A stretch of 64,000 bases of DNA from Qipengyuania sp. YIM B01966 (GCF_016461955.1 NZ_JADMNM010000002.1:1-64000); one strand, 5' to 3'. Shown: positions 37,414 to 47,621, numbered from the stretch's first letter. The notes: generated by a model not told the origin, from the sequence alone. Numbers and translations: made by a program.

Positions 37414-38621
37414 CCCAGACCCTCTTCGGCATTGACCGGCTGCTATCCGACCCAACGCTGTTGGATGCGCTGAAAGGCCGCCGGGTCGCCTTGGTTGCCC
37501 ATCCTGCCTCGGCCACGTGCGACCTGACCCACAGCCTCGACGCCCTGATCGCCGCCGGGGTCAACGTCACCAGCGCATTCGGCCCGCAGCATGGGCTGAA
37601 GGGCGACAAGCAGGACAATATGGTCGAGACGGCGGACGAGACCGACCCGACCTATGGCATCCCCGTGTTCAGCCTCTATGGCGAAGTGCGGCGGCCCACC
37701 GGCCAGATGATGTCGAGCGCCGATGTGTTCCTGTTCGACCTCCAGGATCTCGGTTGCCGCATCTATACCTTCGTCACCACGCTGCTCTATCTGCTGGAGG
37801 AGGCTGCGAAGTCGGGCAAGGGGGTGTGGGTACTCGACCGGCCCAATCCCGCCGGGCGCCCGGTCGAAGGGACGCTGCTTGTACCGGGGCAGGAAAGCTT
37901 CGTCGGTGCCGCGCCAATGCCGATGCGTCATGGATTGACCATGGGCGAGATGGGGCGCTGGTTTATCGACCATTTCGGCCTCGACGTTGATTACCGTGTG
38001 GTGGAAATGGACGGTTGGCAGCCGACGTCCGCGCCTGGTTTCGGTTGGCCGACAGATCGCATCTGGATCAACCCCAGCCCCAATGCCGCCAGCCTCAACA
38101 TGGCCCGCGCCTATGCCGGCACGGTGATGCTCGAGGGCACCACGCTGAGCGAGGGGCGCGGCACCACCCGCCCGCTTGAAGTGCTGTTCGGCGCGCCCGA
38201 TGTCGATGCGGCGGCGATCCATGCCGAGATGCGCCGCATCGCGCCGGAGTGGCTGGGGGGTTGTGCAATCCGAGAATGCTGGTTCACGCCAACCTTCCAC
38301 AAGCACGCGGGTGAATTGTGCCACGGGCTGATGATCCACGCCGAAAGGCCGTTCTACGATCACGCCGCGTTCCGCCCGTGGCGCTTGCAGGCGCTGGCGT
38401 TCAAGGCGATCCGCGCGCTATACCCTGCCTATCCGCTGTGGCGCGATTTTGCCTACGAATACGAGTTCGACCGGCTGGCGATCGACGTCATCAATGGCGG
38501 CCCGGCGCTGCGGCAATGGGTCGATGACCCGACGGCCGATGCCGGCGCGCTGGAAGCGCGGGCCGGGCCGGATGAAGCGGCATGGCCCGACGCCACGGCC
38601 GAGTTTCTACTCTATCGGTGA
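37410..38621 (+). CDS. NamZ-like exo-beta-N-acetylmuramidase (DUF1343)
   Basis: The 403-residue protein belongs to DUF1343, whose characterised member NamZ removes terminal MurNAc from peptidoglycan fragments. Visible landmarks are VALVAHPASATCDLTHSLDA, FGPQHGLKGDKQDNMVE, PVFSLYGEVRRPTGQMM, FDLQDLGCRIYTFVTTLLYL and RPNPAGRPVEG. No signal peptide is seen, so it would act in the cytoplasm on recycled muropeptides or be exported in another way. It is coupled to the DOMON-like gene upstream. Confidence 0.9.
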   Translation: MTQTLFGIDRLLSDPTLLDALKGRRVALVAHPASATCDLTHSLDALIAAGVNVTSAFGPQHGLKGDKQDNMVETADETDPTYGIPVFSLYGEVRRPTGQMMSSADVFLFDLQDLGCRIYTFVTTLLYLLEEAAKSGKGVWVLDRPNPAGRPVEGTLLVPGQESFVGAAPMPMRHGLTMGEMGRWFIDHFGLDVDYRVVEMDGWQPTSAPGFGWPTDRIWINPSPNAASLNMARAYAGTVMLEGTTLSEGRGTTRPLEVLFGAPDVDAAAIHAEMRRIAPEWLGGCAIRECWFTPTFHKHAGELCHGLMIHAERPFYDHAAFRPWRLQALAFKAIRALYPAYPLWRDFAYEYEFDRLAIDVINGGPALRQWVDDPTADAGALEARAGPDEAAWPDATAEFLLYR

Positions 38622-38703
38622 TAATCGCGGGTTGACCTAACCAGCCTTGTAGCCGAGCCTTTCGCCAGCCGAACAATCGGCGCGCATTGAGGGGACAGCG
38701 GCA

Positions 38704-40017
38704 ATGGCATCAGCAGCACCGAAGACGCCCGCTGCAAATACCCAGCGCGGTGTCAGGCTGACCCTGTGGCTGCTGCTGATCGTCTATATCTTCAACTTCA
38801 TCGACCGGCAGATCGTCAACATTCTGGCCGAACCGATCGCGCGCGATCTCGGCCTCAGCGATACGCAGATCGGGCTGATGACGGGTCTTGCCTTCGCGCT
38901 GTTCTACACCGCGCTCGGCCTCCCCATCGCGCGCTATGCCGACCGGCCGACGAGCAGCCGGCCACGCATCATTGCTATCGCACTCGCGATATGGTCGTTG
39001 ATGACAGCGCTGTGCGGCCTGGCGCATAATTTCGTTCAGTTGCTGCTGGCGCGGATCGGGGTTGGCGTAGGGGAGGCGGGCTGCACGCCGCCATCGCACT
39101 CGCTGATCAGCGATCTGGTGCCGCCCGAGCGACGCAGTTCGGCGCTGGCCTTTTATGCGCTTGGCATTCCCATCGGCACCTTGCTGGGGATGCTGATCGG
39201 GGGGGTATTGGCCGACCTCGTCGGCTGGCGCCGGGCGTTTCTGCTCGTCGGCCTGCCGGGTATAGCCCTCGCGCTGATTGTCACGTGGCTTATGCGCGAT
39301 CCGCGCCACGACGCATCCAAGGCGCTCGCTGCGACGGGTGTCGCCGGGCCGACCCACGCCCCGCAAATGTCGCTGGGCGAGGCCTTGCGCTCGGTCGCCA
39401 GGTCGCGCGCCTTCGTCTTGTTGCTGGTCGCCGGTTCGACGGCCGCCTTCCTAGCTTACGGCAAGACCACCTGGACCGCGATTTTCTTCCAGCGCACCCA
39501 CGGGATGACACCAGGGGAGGTGGGCTTCTGGTTTGGCGTCGTCAACGGCGCGGCGGGTATCTTCGGTACCTGGCTGGGCGGCTGGCTGGCCGACCGCTTT
39601 GGCGCCATCAATCGCCGCCATGTGCTGACCGCTCCAGCCATCGGCATGGCACTCGCCGCGCCGGTGGCATTCCTCGCCTATCAGCAAGCGAGCTGGTGGG
39701 CAGCGCTGACGCTGCTGGTCGTTCCGACGATCTGCAACTCACTCTATTACGGTCCGACCTATTCCGCCGCGCAAGGGCTGGTGCCGGTGCGGACGCGGGC
39801 GATGGCGTCGGCCATCGTGCTGTTCTTCCAGAACCTCATCGGGCTAGGTCTGGGGCCGTTGTTCTTCGGTATCCTGTCCGATGTCCTGCGCCCGCAATTC
39901 GGGGACGAGAGCGTGCGCTACGTGCTTTATGGAGCCGCTTTCCTCGGCTTGATCCCGGCGTTTTTCTTCTGGCGCGCCAGCCTCAGGATGAATGCGGAGC
40001 TGGATCGTCACACCTAG
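38704..40017 (+). CDS. MFS transporter (spinster-like)
   Basis: The 437-residue protein has 12 membrane segments with the early motif [20 protein letters not shown] typical of Spinster-type MFS proteins in sphingomonads, then [17 protein letters not shown]-like loop and [19 protein letters not shown]. Substrate unknown. It follows the NamZ-like gene by 82 bp on the same strand; with that neighbour and the Amj gene nearby, uptake of a cell-wall fragment is possible but untested. Confidence 0.9.
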   Translation: MASAAPKTPAANTQRGVRLTLWLLLIVYIFNFIDRQIVNILAEPIARDLGLSDTQIGLMTGLAFALFYTALGLPIARYADRPTSSRPRIIAIALAIWSLMTALCGLAHNFVQLLLARIGVGVGEAGCTPPSHSLISDLVPPERRSSALAFYALGIPIGTLLGMLIGGVLADLVGWRRAFLLVGLPGIALALIVTWLMRDPRHDASKALAATGVAGPTHAPQMSLGEALRSVARSRAFVLLLVAGSTAAFLAYGKTTWTAIFFQRTHGMTPGEVGFWFGVVNGAAGIFGTWLGGWLADRFGAINRRHVLTAPAIGMALAAPVAFLAYQQASWWAALTLLVVPTICNSLYYGPTYSAAQGLVPVRTRAMASAIVLFFQNLIGLGLGPLFFGILSDVLRPQFGDESVRYVLYGAAFLGLIPAFFFWRASLRMNAELDRHT

Positions 40018-40861
40018 CCAGCCCGCGCGCCGGCTGCACCCACTCGACCAGCACGAAGCTGATCAACATCAGCAGGTACCAGCTGCCCAGCTTGGCGAAC
40101 GAAACCATTTTCCAAACGCCTTCTTGCCCCGGATAGCGCCAGGCATTGGCAAAGGTGGCGATGTTCTCGGCCAGCCAGATGAACAGCGCCACCAAGCCGA
40201 AGCCGAGCAGGAGGGGCATCCAGCGATGGTCGCGCCAGTTGCGGAAATAGACACGCGTTCGCCCGAACAGCAGCGCCGTCAGAGCAAACAGCGCAAGGCG
40301 GATGTCCAGCGTCCAATGGTGCGCGAAAAAGTTGACGTAGATCGCCGCCGCCAGCAGCCATGTCGTCCAGCGGGGCGGATAATGCGTGAAGCGGAAATCG
40401 AAGATCCGCCAGACGCGGGCGATGTAACTGCCGACTGCCGAATACATGAACCCCGAAAACAGCGGCACCGCGCCGATGTGGAGGACGCTGGCTTCCGGAT
40501 AGGTCCACGAGCCGGCAGCAGTCTTGAACAGTTCCATCACCGTGCCGACAACATGAAAGATCAGGATCACCCGCGCCTCGCGCCAGGTCTCGAGTCTTAG
40601 CGCCAGCATTGCGGCCTGAATGCCCAGCGCGGCGAGGGTCAGGAAATCGTAACGGTGGAGCGTGCCCTCCAAGGGGTAATACAGGTGCGTACCGAGCAAG
40701 AGCACCAGCAACAGCGCGCCGAACAGGCACGCCCAGGCCTGCTTGAACCCGAACAGCAGGAATTCGTAGAGCCACAGCCGCCAGCCGCTGCCGGGATCGT
40801 AAGCCTCCAGAGCGCGGCGAAACCGATAGAAGCGCGAATGCGCGCGGGTTGTTTCAGACAT
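39983..40861 (-). CDS. DUF817 membrane protein
   Basis: The 292-residue protein has about eight membrane segments and several DUF817 landmarks: [38 protein letters not shown] and [20 protein letters not shown]. The function of the family is unknown. It overlaps the spinster MFS gene by 35 nt tail to tail and the upstream Amj gene by 8 nt head to tail, so it is co-expressed with Amj. Confidence 0.88.
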   Translation of the reverse strand: MSETTRAHSRFYRFRRALEAYDPGSGWRLWLYEFLLFGFKQAWACLFGALLLVLLLGTHLYYPLEGTLHRYDFLTLAALGIQAAMLALRLETWREARVILIFHVVGTVMELFKTAAGSWTYPEASVLHIGAVPLFSGFMYSAVGSYIARVWRIFDFRFTHYPPRWTTWLLAAAIYVNFFAHHWTLDIRLALFALTALLFGRTRVYFRNWRDHRWMPLLLGFGLVALFIWLAENIATFANAWRYPGQEGVWKMVSFAKLGSWYLLMLISFVLVEWVQPARGLARCDDPAPHSS

Positions 40862-41660
40862 TATTGGCGATGAACGCGATCAGCAGCGCCGCGGGCAGCA
40901 GCAAGACCTGCGCGAGTATCGTCCCGGCCAGGCGGCTGAGCGAGATGAGCGTGATCGTACGCCGAAAGGCCGCTTCGCCCACTTTGCCTTCCGCCGCGTC
41001 GTCGGTCATCACCGAAAGCTGCGGGTCGATGAAGGCGAACAGCAGGATGGTGGCCACGCCGTTCACCACCGCCGACAATTGCGAGGCGGTAACGCGGAAT
41101 TCGGGCGCGAGATAACCGGCATAGAGCGAGGCCACCACGCCCACCGCAAGCAGCGACTGGGCGAGGCAGTTGGCTACCAGCACCCCCCAGCCGATGCCCG
41201 ATCCCTGACCAAGCTGGCGCACATTGCGAATGCCCGGCAACCGCAAGGATCGTCGCACTGCCTTGCGCCCCCGCGCGGTGGCAGCGGCTGTAACCAGGCG
41301 GATAGTCGAACGGTCGCGCTGGAACTGGCCAATGGCGGTGCTGAACAGCCGCTGCGCGGTCGGCACGAGCACGATGCCGATCAGCGTCGCGACGCTCGCG
41401 GCGGCGAGGACGAGTTGCATGTCGAAGAACAGCTGATCGCCCGTCCCGTCATGCAGCCGCGTTTCGATCCGCTTGGCCAGGAACGGCCCAAGAAACGAGT
41501 TCGAGGTCCGCGATAGCAAAACGAGGATATTAAACAGGGCAAAGGACATCGCAATGCGCTTGGTTCGGACCCCGGCAATGCGGGCGGCGTAAGCCAGCGC
41601 GCCGATGAGGTTGATTATCGCGGTCAACAGCAGGATCGCGACAAGCGGCGCGTCGATCAT
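40854..41660 (-). CDS. Amj-like alternate lipid II flippase
   Basis: The 268-residue protein has about six membrane segments and the Amj signature: [40 protein letters not shown] and [20 protein letters not shown]. Bacillus Amj flips lipid II across the membrane and can replace MurJ. The function here is inferred from family membership only. Its end overlaps the DUF817 gene by 8 nt. Confidence 0.85.
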   Translation of the reverse strand: MIDAPLVAILLLTAIINLIGALAYAARIAGVRTKRIAMSFALFNILVLLSRTSNSFLGPFLAKRIETRLHDGTGDQLFFDMQLVLAAASVATLIGIVLVPTAQRLFSTAIGQFQRDRSTIRLVTAAATARGRKAVRRSLRLPGIRNVRQLGQGSGIGWGVLVANCLAQSLLAVGVVASLYAGYLAPEFRVTASQLSAVVNGVATILLFAFIDPQLSVMTDDAAEGKVGEAAFRRTITLISLSRLAGTILAQVLLLPAALLIAFIANNV

Positions 41661-41684
41661 ATGAGAATGTCCGGTTAAGCGGGA

Positions 41685-42869
41685 TCAGGCGCCGTGTTTC
41701 CGGCTCAGCTCGCGCATTGCATCGTCGAGCCCGTCCAGCGTCAGCGGGTACATCCGGTCGTTGACCAGCTGGCGCATGATCTTCGTGCTCTGCGAGTAGC
41801 CCCATTGCTTTTCGGGCACGGGATTGAGCCAGACCGTTGCCGGGTAGGTGTTGGCCACCCGCTGTATCCAGATCGCGCCGGCTTCCTCGTTCATGTGTTC
41901 CACGCTGCCGCCCGGATGGGTGATTTCGTACGGGCTCATCGCGGCGTCGCCGACGAACACGACCTTGTAATCATGGCCGTATTTATGGAGCACGTCCCAG
42001 GTGTTGGTCCGCTCCTGCCAGCGGCGGCGATTGTCCTTCCACACGCCTTCATACAGGCAGTTGTGGAAATAGAAGAATTCGAGATTCTTGAACTCGGCCG
42101 TTGCGGCGCTGAACAATTCTTCCACCAGTCGGATGAACGGGTCCATCGATCCGCCGACATCGAGAAACAGCAGCAGCTTGACCGCGTTGTGCCGTTCGGG
42201 CCGCATATGGATGTCCAACCAGCCCTGCCGCGCCGTGCCATCGATGGTGGCGTCAAGGTCTAGTTCGTCTGCGGCGCCTTCGCGGGCGAAGCGGCGCAGA
42301 CGGCGCAGTGCCATTTTGATATTCCGCGTGCCCAGTTCGCGCGTGTTGTCGAGATTGGCGAATTCGCGCTTTTCCCACACTTTAAGCGCGCGCTTATGCT
42401 GGCTTTCGCCGCCGATCCGCACCCCTTCAGGATTGTAGCCTGAATTGCCGAACGGGCTGGTGCCACCAGTCCCGATCCATTTGTTGCCGCCCTGATGGCG
42501 CTTCTGCTGCTCTTCGAGGCGCTTTTTCAGCGTCTCCATGATCTCGTCCCAAGAGCCGAGCGACTTGATCGCTTCCATTTCCTCCGGCGTGAGGAATTTC
42601 TCGGCCACGGCTTTCAGCCAGTCCTCCGGAATATCGACCGGATTCTGCCCATAATCCGTCAGCAGACCTTTAAAGACCTTGTTGAACACCTGATCGAACC
42701 GGTCGAGCAGGCCTTCATCTTTCACGAATGTCGCGCGGCTCAGGTAATAGAACGCTTCGGGCGTCTGCTCGATGACATCGCGATCGAGCGCTTCGAGCAG
42801 CGTCAGATGTTCCTTGAAGCTGGCAGGGATGCCGGCAGCGCGCAACTCGTCAACGAAATTGAAGAACAT
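41685..42869 (-). CDS. VWA-domain protein (CoxE-like), MoxR partner
   Basis: The 394-residue cytoplasmic protein has a helical N-terminal half and a C-terminal von Willebrand A domain. Its metal site reads FLDVGGSMD (DxGxS instead of DxSxS), followed by VFVGDAAMSPYEITHPGG. Proteins of this type work with MoxR AAA+ ATPases as chaperones for metal-cofactor insertion or protein maturation. The MoxR gene is only about 1.5 kb upstream on the same strand, but a chemotaxis receptor gene on the opposite strand separates them. Confidence 0.88.
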   Translation of the reverse strand: MFFNFVDELRAAGIPASFKEHLTLLEALDRDVIEQTPEAFYYLSRATFVKDEGLLDRFDQVFNKVFKGLLTDYGQNPVDIPEDWLKAVAEKFLTPEEMEAIKSLGSWDEIMETLKKRLEEQQKRHQGGNKWIGTGGTSPFGNSGYNPEGVRIGGESQHKRALKVWEKREFANLDNTRELGTRNIKMALRRLRRFAREGAADELDLDATIDGTARQGWLDIHMRPERHNAVKLLLFLDVGGSMDPFIRLVEELFSAATAEFKNLEFFYFHNCLYEGVWKDNRRRWQERTNTWDVLHKYGHDYKVVFVGDAAMSPYEITHPGGSVEHMNEEAGAIWIQRVANTYPATVWLNPVPEKQWGYSQSTKIMRQLVNDRMYPLTLDGLDDAMRELSRKHGA

Positions 42870-42913
42870 GGGCCCACCGTAACCCGCCGGCGCGTACCGC
42901 GCCAGCCATCAGC

Positions 42914-42930
42914 TTAAATCTTTGCTAACC
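42914..42930 (+). promoter_or_regulatory. possible CtrA box before the chemotaxis receptor
   Basis: TTAA-ATCTTTG-CTAACC resembles the alphaproteobacterial CtrA site TTAA-N7-TTAAC with one changed base in the second half. It lies about 45 bp before the receptor start, a sensible place for a CtrA-controlled motility gene. Confidence 0.35.
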
Positions 42931-42974
42931 ATGGGCGACGTATGTTCCGCGTAGCAAGGGGACTGCACAAGCCT

Positions 42975-44378
42975 ATGGAATACAGCGCAATCGCAGTTGA
43001 TGGGCGCAATGCCATCGACCTCATTCCCGAAAGCTGCGGAAGGGTCACGGTCGGCTGCGCCGATGTCGCCGGGATAGTTGGTTCGGTGCTCGACAGCTAC
43101 AGCGCGCTGCGCGACCAGCACTCGGCGCTGCGTATTACCGTTTCCGAACTTGAGGAAGATCAGCGCAAGGTATCCGTCGCCAGCGATGCTGCGCGCGGTT
43201 TGTCGGAGCAGGCGATCGAGCGGCTTGGCGAGGGTGCCGCGCTCATCCAGTCATCGCTCGGCCAGGTCAGCGAGCTGCTCGATCTGGTCGAGACATTGAC
43301 GCACCACGTCACCGGCTTTGCTGCCGCGATGGACCAAGTGAGGCGCTGTTCCAAGGATATCGAGCAGATCGCCGAGACCACCAATATCCTCGCTCTCAAC
43401 GCCACCATCGAAGCGCACCGGGCCGGTGATGCCGGGAGGACCTTCGCGGTGGTGGCGAGTGAGGTGAAGGGGTTGGCCAGCGACACTCGCAGGGCAACGG
43501 ACGAGATTGCCCGCACCATTGATATGCTGGGGCTGGAGGCAGGCCAGGTCATCGCGCAGATCGAAAACGGCGCGCGTGCAAGCGGTGAGGCGAAAAACTC
43601 GGTCGCGCGGATCGACCAGACCATTACCGAAGTTGTCGATCTCGTCGAACAGGTCGATCGCCATAACGACCGGATCACCCGCGCCACCGGTACGATCTCC
43701 GACCATGTCGGCAGGGTTCAGACCGTGCTGGAGAGTTACGAGGGTGCCGCACAGGCCAACGAAGCGCTGCTGCAGCAGGCAAATACGCAGATTGGCGGCC
43801 TTGAAGCCATTGCCAACGACATGTTCGATGGCATCGTCCAGGCGGGGCTGTCTCCCGAAGACAGCTACATGGTGTCGCGAGCGCAGGAAGTTGCCGAAGA
43901 AGCCGTCAAGCTCGCAGAAAAGGCGATCGATGCCGGCCGGCTCGCCGAAGCGGACTTGTTCGATCAGAATTACATCGAAATCGCTGGCAGTAATCCCAGA
44001 CGCTACCGGACCAGACTGACCGACTGGGCGCATGACAACTGGCGCCATGTGCTTGACCGGATGGAACAGTCCGATGCGCGTATTCTCGCCAGCGCGTGCA
44101 CCGACATGAACGGTTTTCTGCCCACGCATCTGACGGCGCAATCGCGCGAGCCGACGGGCGACCTCGAGCATGACACACGTTATTGCCGCAATGGTCGCAT
44201 CATCCTCGATGCGAGCGACCGGAAGGCGAAGGCCAGCAACGCCCCCTACATGATGGCCGTCTATCGCCGCGACGAGAGCGCCAGCAGCTACCGCGTGGTA
44301 CGCAACGTGTATGTTCCGATGATCATCCGCGGCCGCCGTTGGGGCGATCTCGAGCTGGCTTACGCGCTGGCGCGCTGA
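42975..44378 (+). CDS. soluble methyl-accepting chemotaxis protein
   Basis: The 467-residue protein has no membrane segment. Its centre is the MCP signalling hairpin [20 protein letters not shown] followed by [20 protein letters not shown], flanked by long coiled coils. The C-terminal 120 residues (from about [20 protein letters not shown] to the end, with [20 protein letters not shown]) look like a Cache-like sensor after the signalling tip. The domain order is thus reversed compared with classic receptors, and it would sense a cytoplasmic signal. An ATG at 42942 is an alternative start. It ends one base before the convergent moxR gene and splits the moxR-VWA pair. Confidence 0.9.
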   Translation: MEYSAIAVDGRNAIDLIPESCGRVTVGCADVAGIVGSVLDSYSALRDQHSALRITVSELEEDQRKVSVASDAARGLSEQAIERLGEGAALIQSSLGQVSELLDLVETLTHHVTGFAAAMDQVRRCSKDIEQIAETTNILALNATIEAHRAGDAGRTFAVVASEVKGLASDTRRATDEIARTIDMLGLEAGQVIAQIENGARASGEAKNSVARIDQTITEVVDLVEQVDRHNDRITRATGTISDHVGRVQTVLESYEGAAQANEALLQQANTQIGGLEAIANDMFDGIVQAGLSPEDSYMVSRAQEVAEEAVKLAEKAIDAGRLAEADLFDQNYIEIAGSNPRRYRTRLTDWAHDNWRHVLDRMEQSDARILASACTDMNGFLPTHLTAQSREPTGDLEHDTRYCRNGRIILDASDRKAKASNAPYMMAVYRRDESASSYRVVRNVYVPMIIRGRRWGDLELAYALAR

Positions 44379-45227
44379 TCAAACCTGCCGGCGAGCCATG
44401 AAGGCGAGCCGCTCGAACAGCATGATGTCCTGCTCGTTCTTGAGCAGTGCGCCGTGGAGTGGCGGGATTGCCCGATTGGGGTTGCTGTCCTGCAGCACCT
44501 CGAGCGGCATATCCTCGTTCAGGAGGAGCTTGAGCCAGTCGAGTAATTCGCTGGTGGACGGCTTCTTCTTGAGGCCGGGCACATCGCGGATGTCGTAGAA
44601 CACGTCCATAGCCTTCGAGACGAGCTGCTTCTGGATGCCGGGGAAGTGCACCTCGATAATCTCGCGCATCGTTTCGCGGTCGGGAAACTTGATGTAGTGG
44701 AAGAAGCACCGGCGCAGGAACGCGTCGGGAAGTTCCTTCTCGTTATTCGAGGTGATAACGACGATCGGGCGTTCCTTCGCCTCGATCCGCTCGCGCGTTT
44801 CGTAAACGTCGAAGCTCATCCGGTCGAGTTCCTGCAGCAGGTCGTTAGGAAACTCGATGTCGGCCTTGTCGATCTCGTCGATCAGCAATACGGGGAGCTG
44901 GTCGGAATTGAACGCCTCCCACAGCTTGCCCTTCTTGATGTAGTTGCGGATGTCGTGGACCCGCTCCTCGCCCAGCTGACCATCTCGCAACCGCGCAACC
45001 GCGTCGTATTCGTACAGGCCCTGCTGCGCCTTGGTGGTCGATTTGACGTTCCATTCGATCAGCGGCGCGCCGGTCGCCTTGGCGATCTCGTGCGCCAGCA
45101 CCGTCTTGCCTGTACCGGGCTCCCCCTTCACCAGCAGCGGCCGCCGCAAGGTCACCGCCGCATTCACCGCAACCTTGAGGTCCTCGGTTGCGATATACGA
45201 GCTGGTGCCTTCGAAACGCTGGGTCAT
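44379..45227 (-). CDS. MoxR-family AAA+ ATPase
   Basis: The 282-residue ATPase has Walker A VKGEPGTGKTVLAHEIA, Walker B VLLIDEIDKADIEFP, sensor 1 PIVVITSNNEKELPD and an arginine-finger region FLRRCFFHYIKFPD. MoxR proteins remodel metal enzymes or membrane complexes together with a VWA protein; the obvious partner is the CoxE-like protein at 41685. The two genes share orientation but are separated by the opposite-strand receptor gene. Confidence 0.94.
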   Translation of the reverse strand: MTQRFEGTSSYIATEDLKVAVNAAVTLRRPLLVKGEPGTGKTVLAHEIAKATGAPLIEWNVKSTTKAQQGLYEYDAVARLRDGQLGEERVHDIRNYIKKGKLWEAFNSDQLPVLLIDEIDKADIEFPNDLLQELDRMSFDVYETRERIEAKERPIVVITSNNEKELPDAFLRRCFFHYIKFPDRETMREIIEVHFPGIQKQLVSKAMDVFYDIRDVPGLKKKPSTSELLDWLKLLLNEDMPLEVLQDSNPNRAIPPLHGALLKNEQDIMLFERLAFMARRQV

Positions 45228-45256
45228 GGGTTTTTCCTTGCAACTTTACGCGGGCG

Positions 45257-46555
45257 TTAAGGGGCCGGGGCGCCAAGGGCAAGAATGCGTTGTGCCATGG
45301 CGGTCAATTGCGCGGCATCGACCTCCTCGGCGGGGTTGCTCCACCCCAGTGTGAGGATCCGCCACTCGCCGCCGGGCGCCTCCAGCAGCCATGTTAGGTT
45401 GAGCACGCCTGGTTCGGACCCGCCCTTGTAACCGATATAGGGAAAGTCCGCCTTGCGCCCGGCCAACACCGCGGGATTGACGGCCATGATCGCGCGCGCG
45501 GTCGGGTCGGACAGGGCCGCCAGTCGGCCAAGCAGGCGCTGGAGGTCGGCGGGGGTTGCAAACCATTCCACGCTGTCGATCGCGGTCGGCCGGTCGAGCG
45601 TGAGCGGTGGGGCGTTGTCGGCATCGCCGCGCAGGCGGGCAGACAGTTCTGCGATCAGCCGCGCCTGCTCCTGCTCGTTCGACTGGGCAAAGCGCCGGGC
45701 AAGGGCGGGGTCGGCTTTCAGCACAAAGAATTCGAGCGTGGTCAGCAGCGGCAGCATCTGCGCCGGCTTGGCGTGGGTGCTGCGCACTTCACGTTCGACC
45801 ACGTCGCGCCCCAGCACGGCGATGAGCTGGTCGGTGGCGGTGTTGTCGCTGACCGAGATCATCGCGGTGGCTAAGCTGTGCAGAGTGACGGGCGCGCCGC
45901 GTGGCCAATCGCGCATGGCGCCGCTGGGGAAGGATCGCTGGTCGAGCCGCACGACTTCGTCCCACTGCCGCCGCCCCGCGGCAATCTCGTGCGCCAAAGC
46001 CGACAGCACGTAGAGCTTGAAGGTGGAACCCAGCGCCATCGGTTGTTCGGCCCGGTGCGCCAAGAGCGGCGTGGCGGCGGGATCGAGCGGGGCGTAGAAC
46101 GCTGTGAACGAACCCGGTAGCGCGCCGAGATCGGCCATGATCTTTTCCCGGCTGTCGCCCTTGGGCTCGACGTTCCGGATCAGCAGCCCCGCAACCTGAT
46201 GCGGCGGCGTGGCCGACAGCTGGACCGGCCCGCTCACCCTTGCGCGCTCGAAGTCGAGCACAAGCGTCGCGGCAAATTCGCTTTCGCGCCCGGTAATCGA
46301 CGCGCCGAGCAGCGGGCCGTGGCTCGCAATCATCTGCGTGCCTATGGCGCGGAGCTGGTCGGGCGGAACCGCAGCGATGAACTGGGCAGTGAACACCTGC
46401 GCCGGATCGCGCTCACCGCGCAGCACCGCAGCAATATCGGCCGCGCGCTCATCCAGCGGGCTGGCGGCGGTAGCTTCGGTTTGTCCAGCGGCGGCAGGCG
46501 GCGCACTCACGGCCGCAAGCGCCAGCGCAATCGCGGCGAGATCATGAATGCGCAA
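45257..46555 (-). CDS. beta-lactamase-like serine hydrolase with N-terminal ORF12/LpqF-type domain
   Basis: The 432-residue exported protein has a signal peptide (HDLAAIALALAAVSAPPAAA), an N-terminal alpha+beta domain (about 35-130), and a class A beta-lactamase-like domain with STFK (177-180), SDN (236-238) and KGG (377-379) in place of KTG. I see no clear Glu166-type motif, so a true beta-lactamase is unlikely. The layout resembles ORF12 of clavulanic acid clusters and LpqF, whose activities are not hydrolysis of penicillins. The TTG at 46555 is chosen because GGAGG lies 9 nt upstream; ATG starts at 46630 or 46648 would crowd or overlap the divergent gene. Confidence 0.82.
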   Translation of the reverse strand: MRIHDLAAIALALAAVSAPPAAAGQTEATAASPLDERAADIAAVLRGERDPAQVFTAQFIAAVPPDQLRAIGTQMIASHGPLLGASITGRESEFAATLVLDFERARVSGPVQLSATPPHQVAGLLIRNVEPKGDSREKIMADLGALPGSFTAFYAPLDPAATPLLAHRAEQPMALGSTFKLYVLSALAHEIAAGRRQWDEVVRLDQRSFPSGAMRDWPRGAPVTLHSLATAMISVSDNTATDQLIAVLGRDVVEREVRSTHAKPAQMLPLLTTLEFFVLKADPALARRFAQSNEQEQARLIAELSARLRGDADNAPPLTLDRPTAIDSVEWFATPADLQRLLGRLAALSDPTARAIMAVNPAVLAGRKADFPYIGYKGGSEPGVLNLTWLLEAPGGEWRILTLGWSNPAEEVDAAQLTAMAQRILALGAPAP

Positions 46556-46641
46556 ACCTCTGCTCCTCCAGCGTCCTGCCACGCTGATGCCGCAGCGCCG
46601 CGCCGGTTGCAACGCCAGGGTGCGGCGCATAGGGATTGCCG

Positions 46642-47412
46642 ATGGCAACCGAGCCGCTGACCATCACCACCGAGGCCGGACACAAGCTGTCGGGCTCGCT
46701 CGAACTTCCCGAGGGCGAGGTGCGCGGCTGTGCGCTGTTTGCCCATTGCTTCACCTGCACCAAGCAGAGCCGGGCCGCCGTCGCCCTGTCCCGGGCGCTG
46801 GCGGCGCGCGGGATGGCAACCTTGCGGTTCGATTTCACCGGCCTTGGCGGGAGCGAGGGCGAGTTCGGCCGCGCCGGGTTCACCACCGATGTCGCCGATC
46901 TGGTGGCCGCCGCACAGCATTTGCACGCGCGCTTTGCCGGGCCGCTGCTGCTGGTCGGGCATAGCCTCGGCGGGGCGGCGGTGCTCGCGGCGGCCGACGA
47001 TATTGGCGGCGACCGGATTGGCGCGATCGCCACCATCGGCGCCCCGGCAGAGGTGCATCACGTGCTCGGCAATCTGAAGGGGGATGTCGAGGCGATCACC
47101 CGGCAGGGCGAAGCCGAGGTGACGATTGGCGGCCGGCCGTTCTCGATCAGCCGCGAATTCGTCGAGCGCGCCGAACAGACTGATCTGCTGGGCGAAGTGG
47201 CGCGGCTGCGCAAACCGCTGATGATCCTCCACGCGCCGACCGATACGCAGGTCGGGATCGAGAATGCCGAGGCGCTGTTCAAGGCGGCGCGCCATCCCAA
47301 GAGCTTCGTCAGCCTCGATCGTGCCGATCATCTGCTGACCGATGGGGAAGACGCCGATTTTGCTGCGGCGGTCATAGCTGCATGGGCCGGCCGCTACGTC
47401 GCTGTCGCGTGA
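46642..47412 (+). CDS. alpha/beta hydrolase
   Basis: The 256-residue hydrolase has the elbow motif LLVGHSLGGAAVLAAADDIG, the acid in ILHAPTDTQVGIENA and His in SLDRADHLLTD. Similar proteins are often fused to an OsmC domain; here the frame stops before one, so this is a stand-alone version of that family. The substrate is unknown. The ATG at 46642 is used. It is divergent from the serine hydrolase. Confidence 0.88.
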   Translation: MATEPLTITTEAGHKLSGSLELPEGEVRGCALFAHCFTCTKQSRAAVALSRALAARGMATLRFDFTGLGGSEGEFGRAGFTTDVADLVAAAQHLHARFAGPLLLVGHSLGGAAVLAAADDIGGDRIGAIATIGAPAEVHHVLGNLKGDVEAITRQGEAEVTIGGRPFSISREFVERAEQTDLLGEVARLRKPLMILHAPTDTQVGIENAEALFKAARHPKSFVSLDRADHLLTDGEDADFAAAVIAAWAGRYVAVA

Positions 47413-47510
47413 TTTGTTGCCACCGGGCCGGCATGGCGCTATGGCCGCGCCTGCGGACCGGGCCCCTCTGGCACGGCATGGAGTGTTTCCCTGCCTTGTG
47501 ATGTCGGACC

Positions 47511-47589
47511 GCATCGGATTGCACCGATGCTGCTGGCCCGACGCGTTCCCCCCATTCTCGCGCAGCTGGCCGGCATCGGTGCGTCCGAT
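47511..47589 (+). promoter_or_regulatory. leader with mutually exclusive hairpins before terC
   Basis: Four segments can pair alternately: A GCATCGG (47511-47517), B CACCGATGC (47522-47530), C GCATCGGTG (47573-47581) and D CCGAT (47585-47589). A:B gives 7 bp, B:C gives 9 bp and C:D gives 5 bp, and neighbouring pairs exclude each other. The leader lies in the 209-bp gap before a TerC gene, and the ribosome site GGGAG follows about 20 nt after D. I do not find the conserved core of the yybP-ykoY manganese riboswitch. Confidence 0.5.
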
Positions 47590-47621
47590 CGAATTCAACG
47601 AGTTCGGCAGGGAGCTGCGCG

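Noticed and set aside
47413-47621. yybP-ykoY manganese riboswitch
   Set aside because: The conserved core sequences of that class are not found, although the leader has alternative hairpins.
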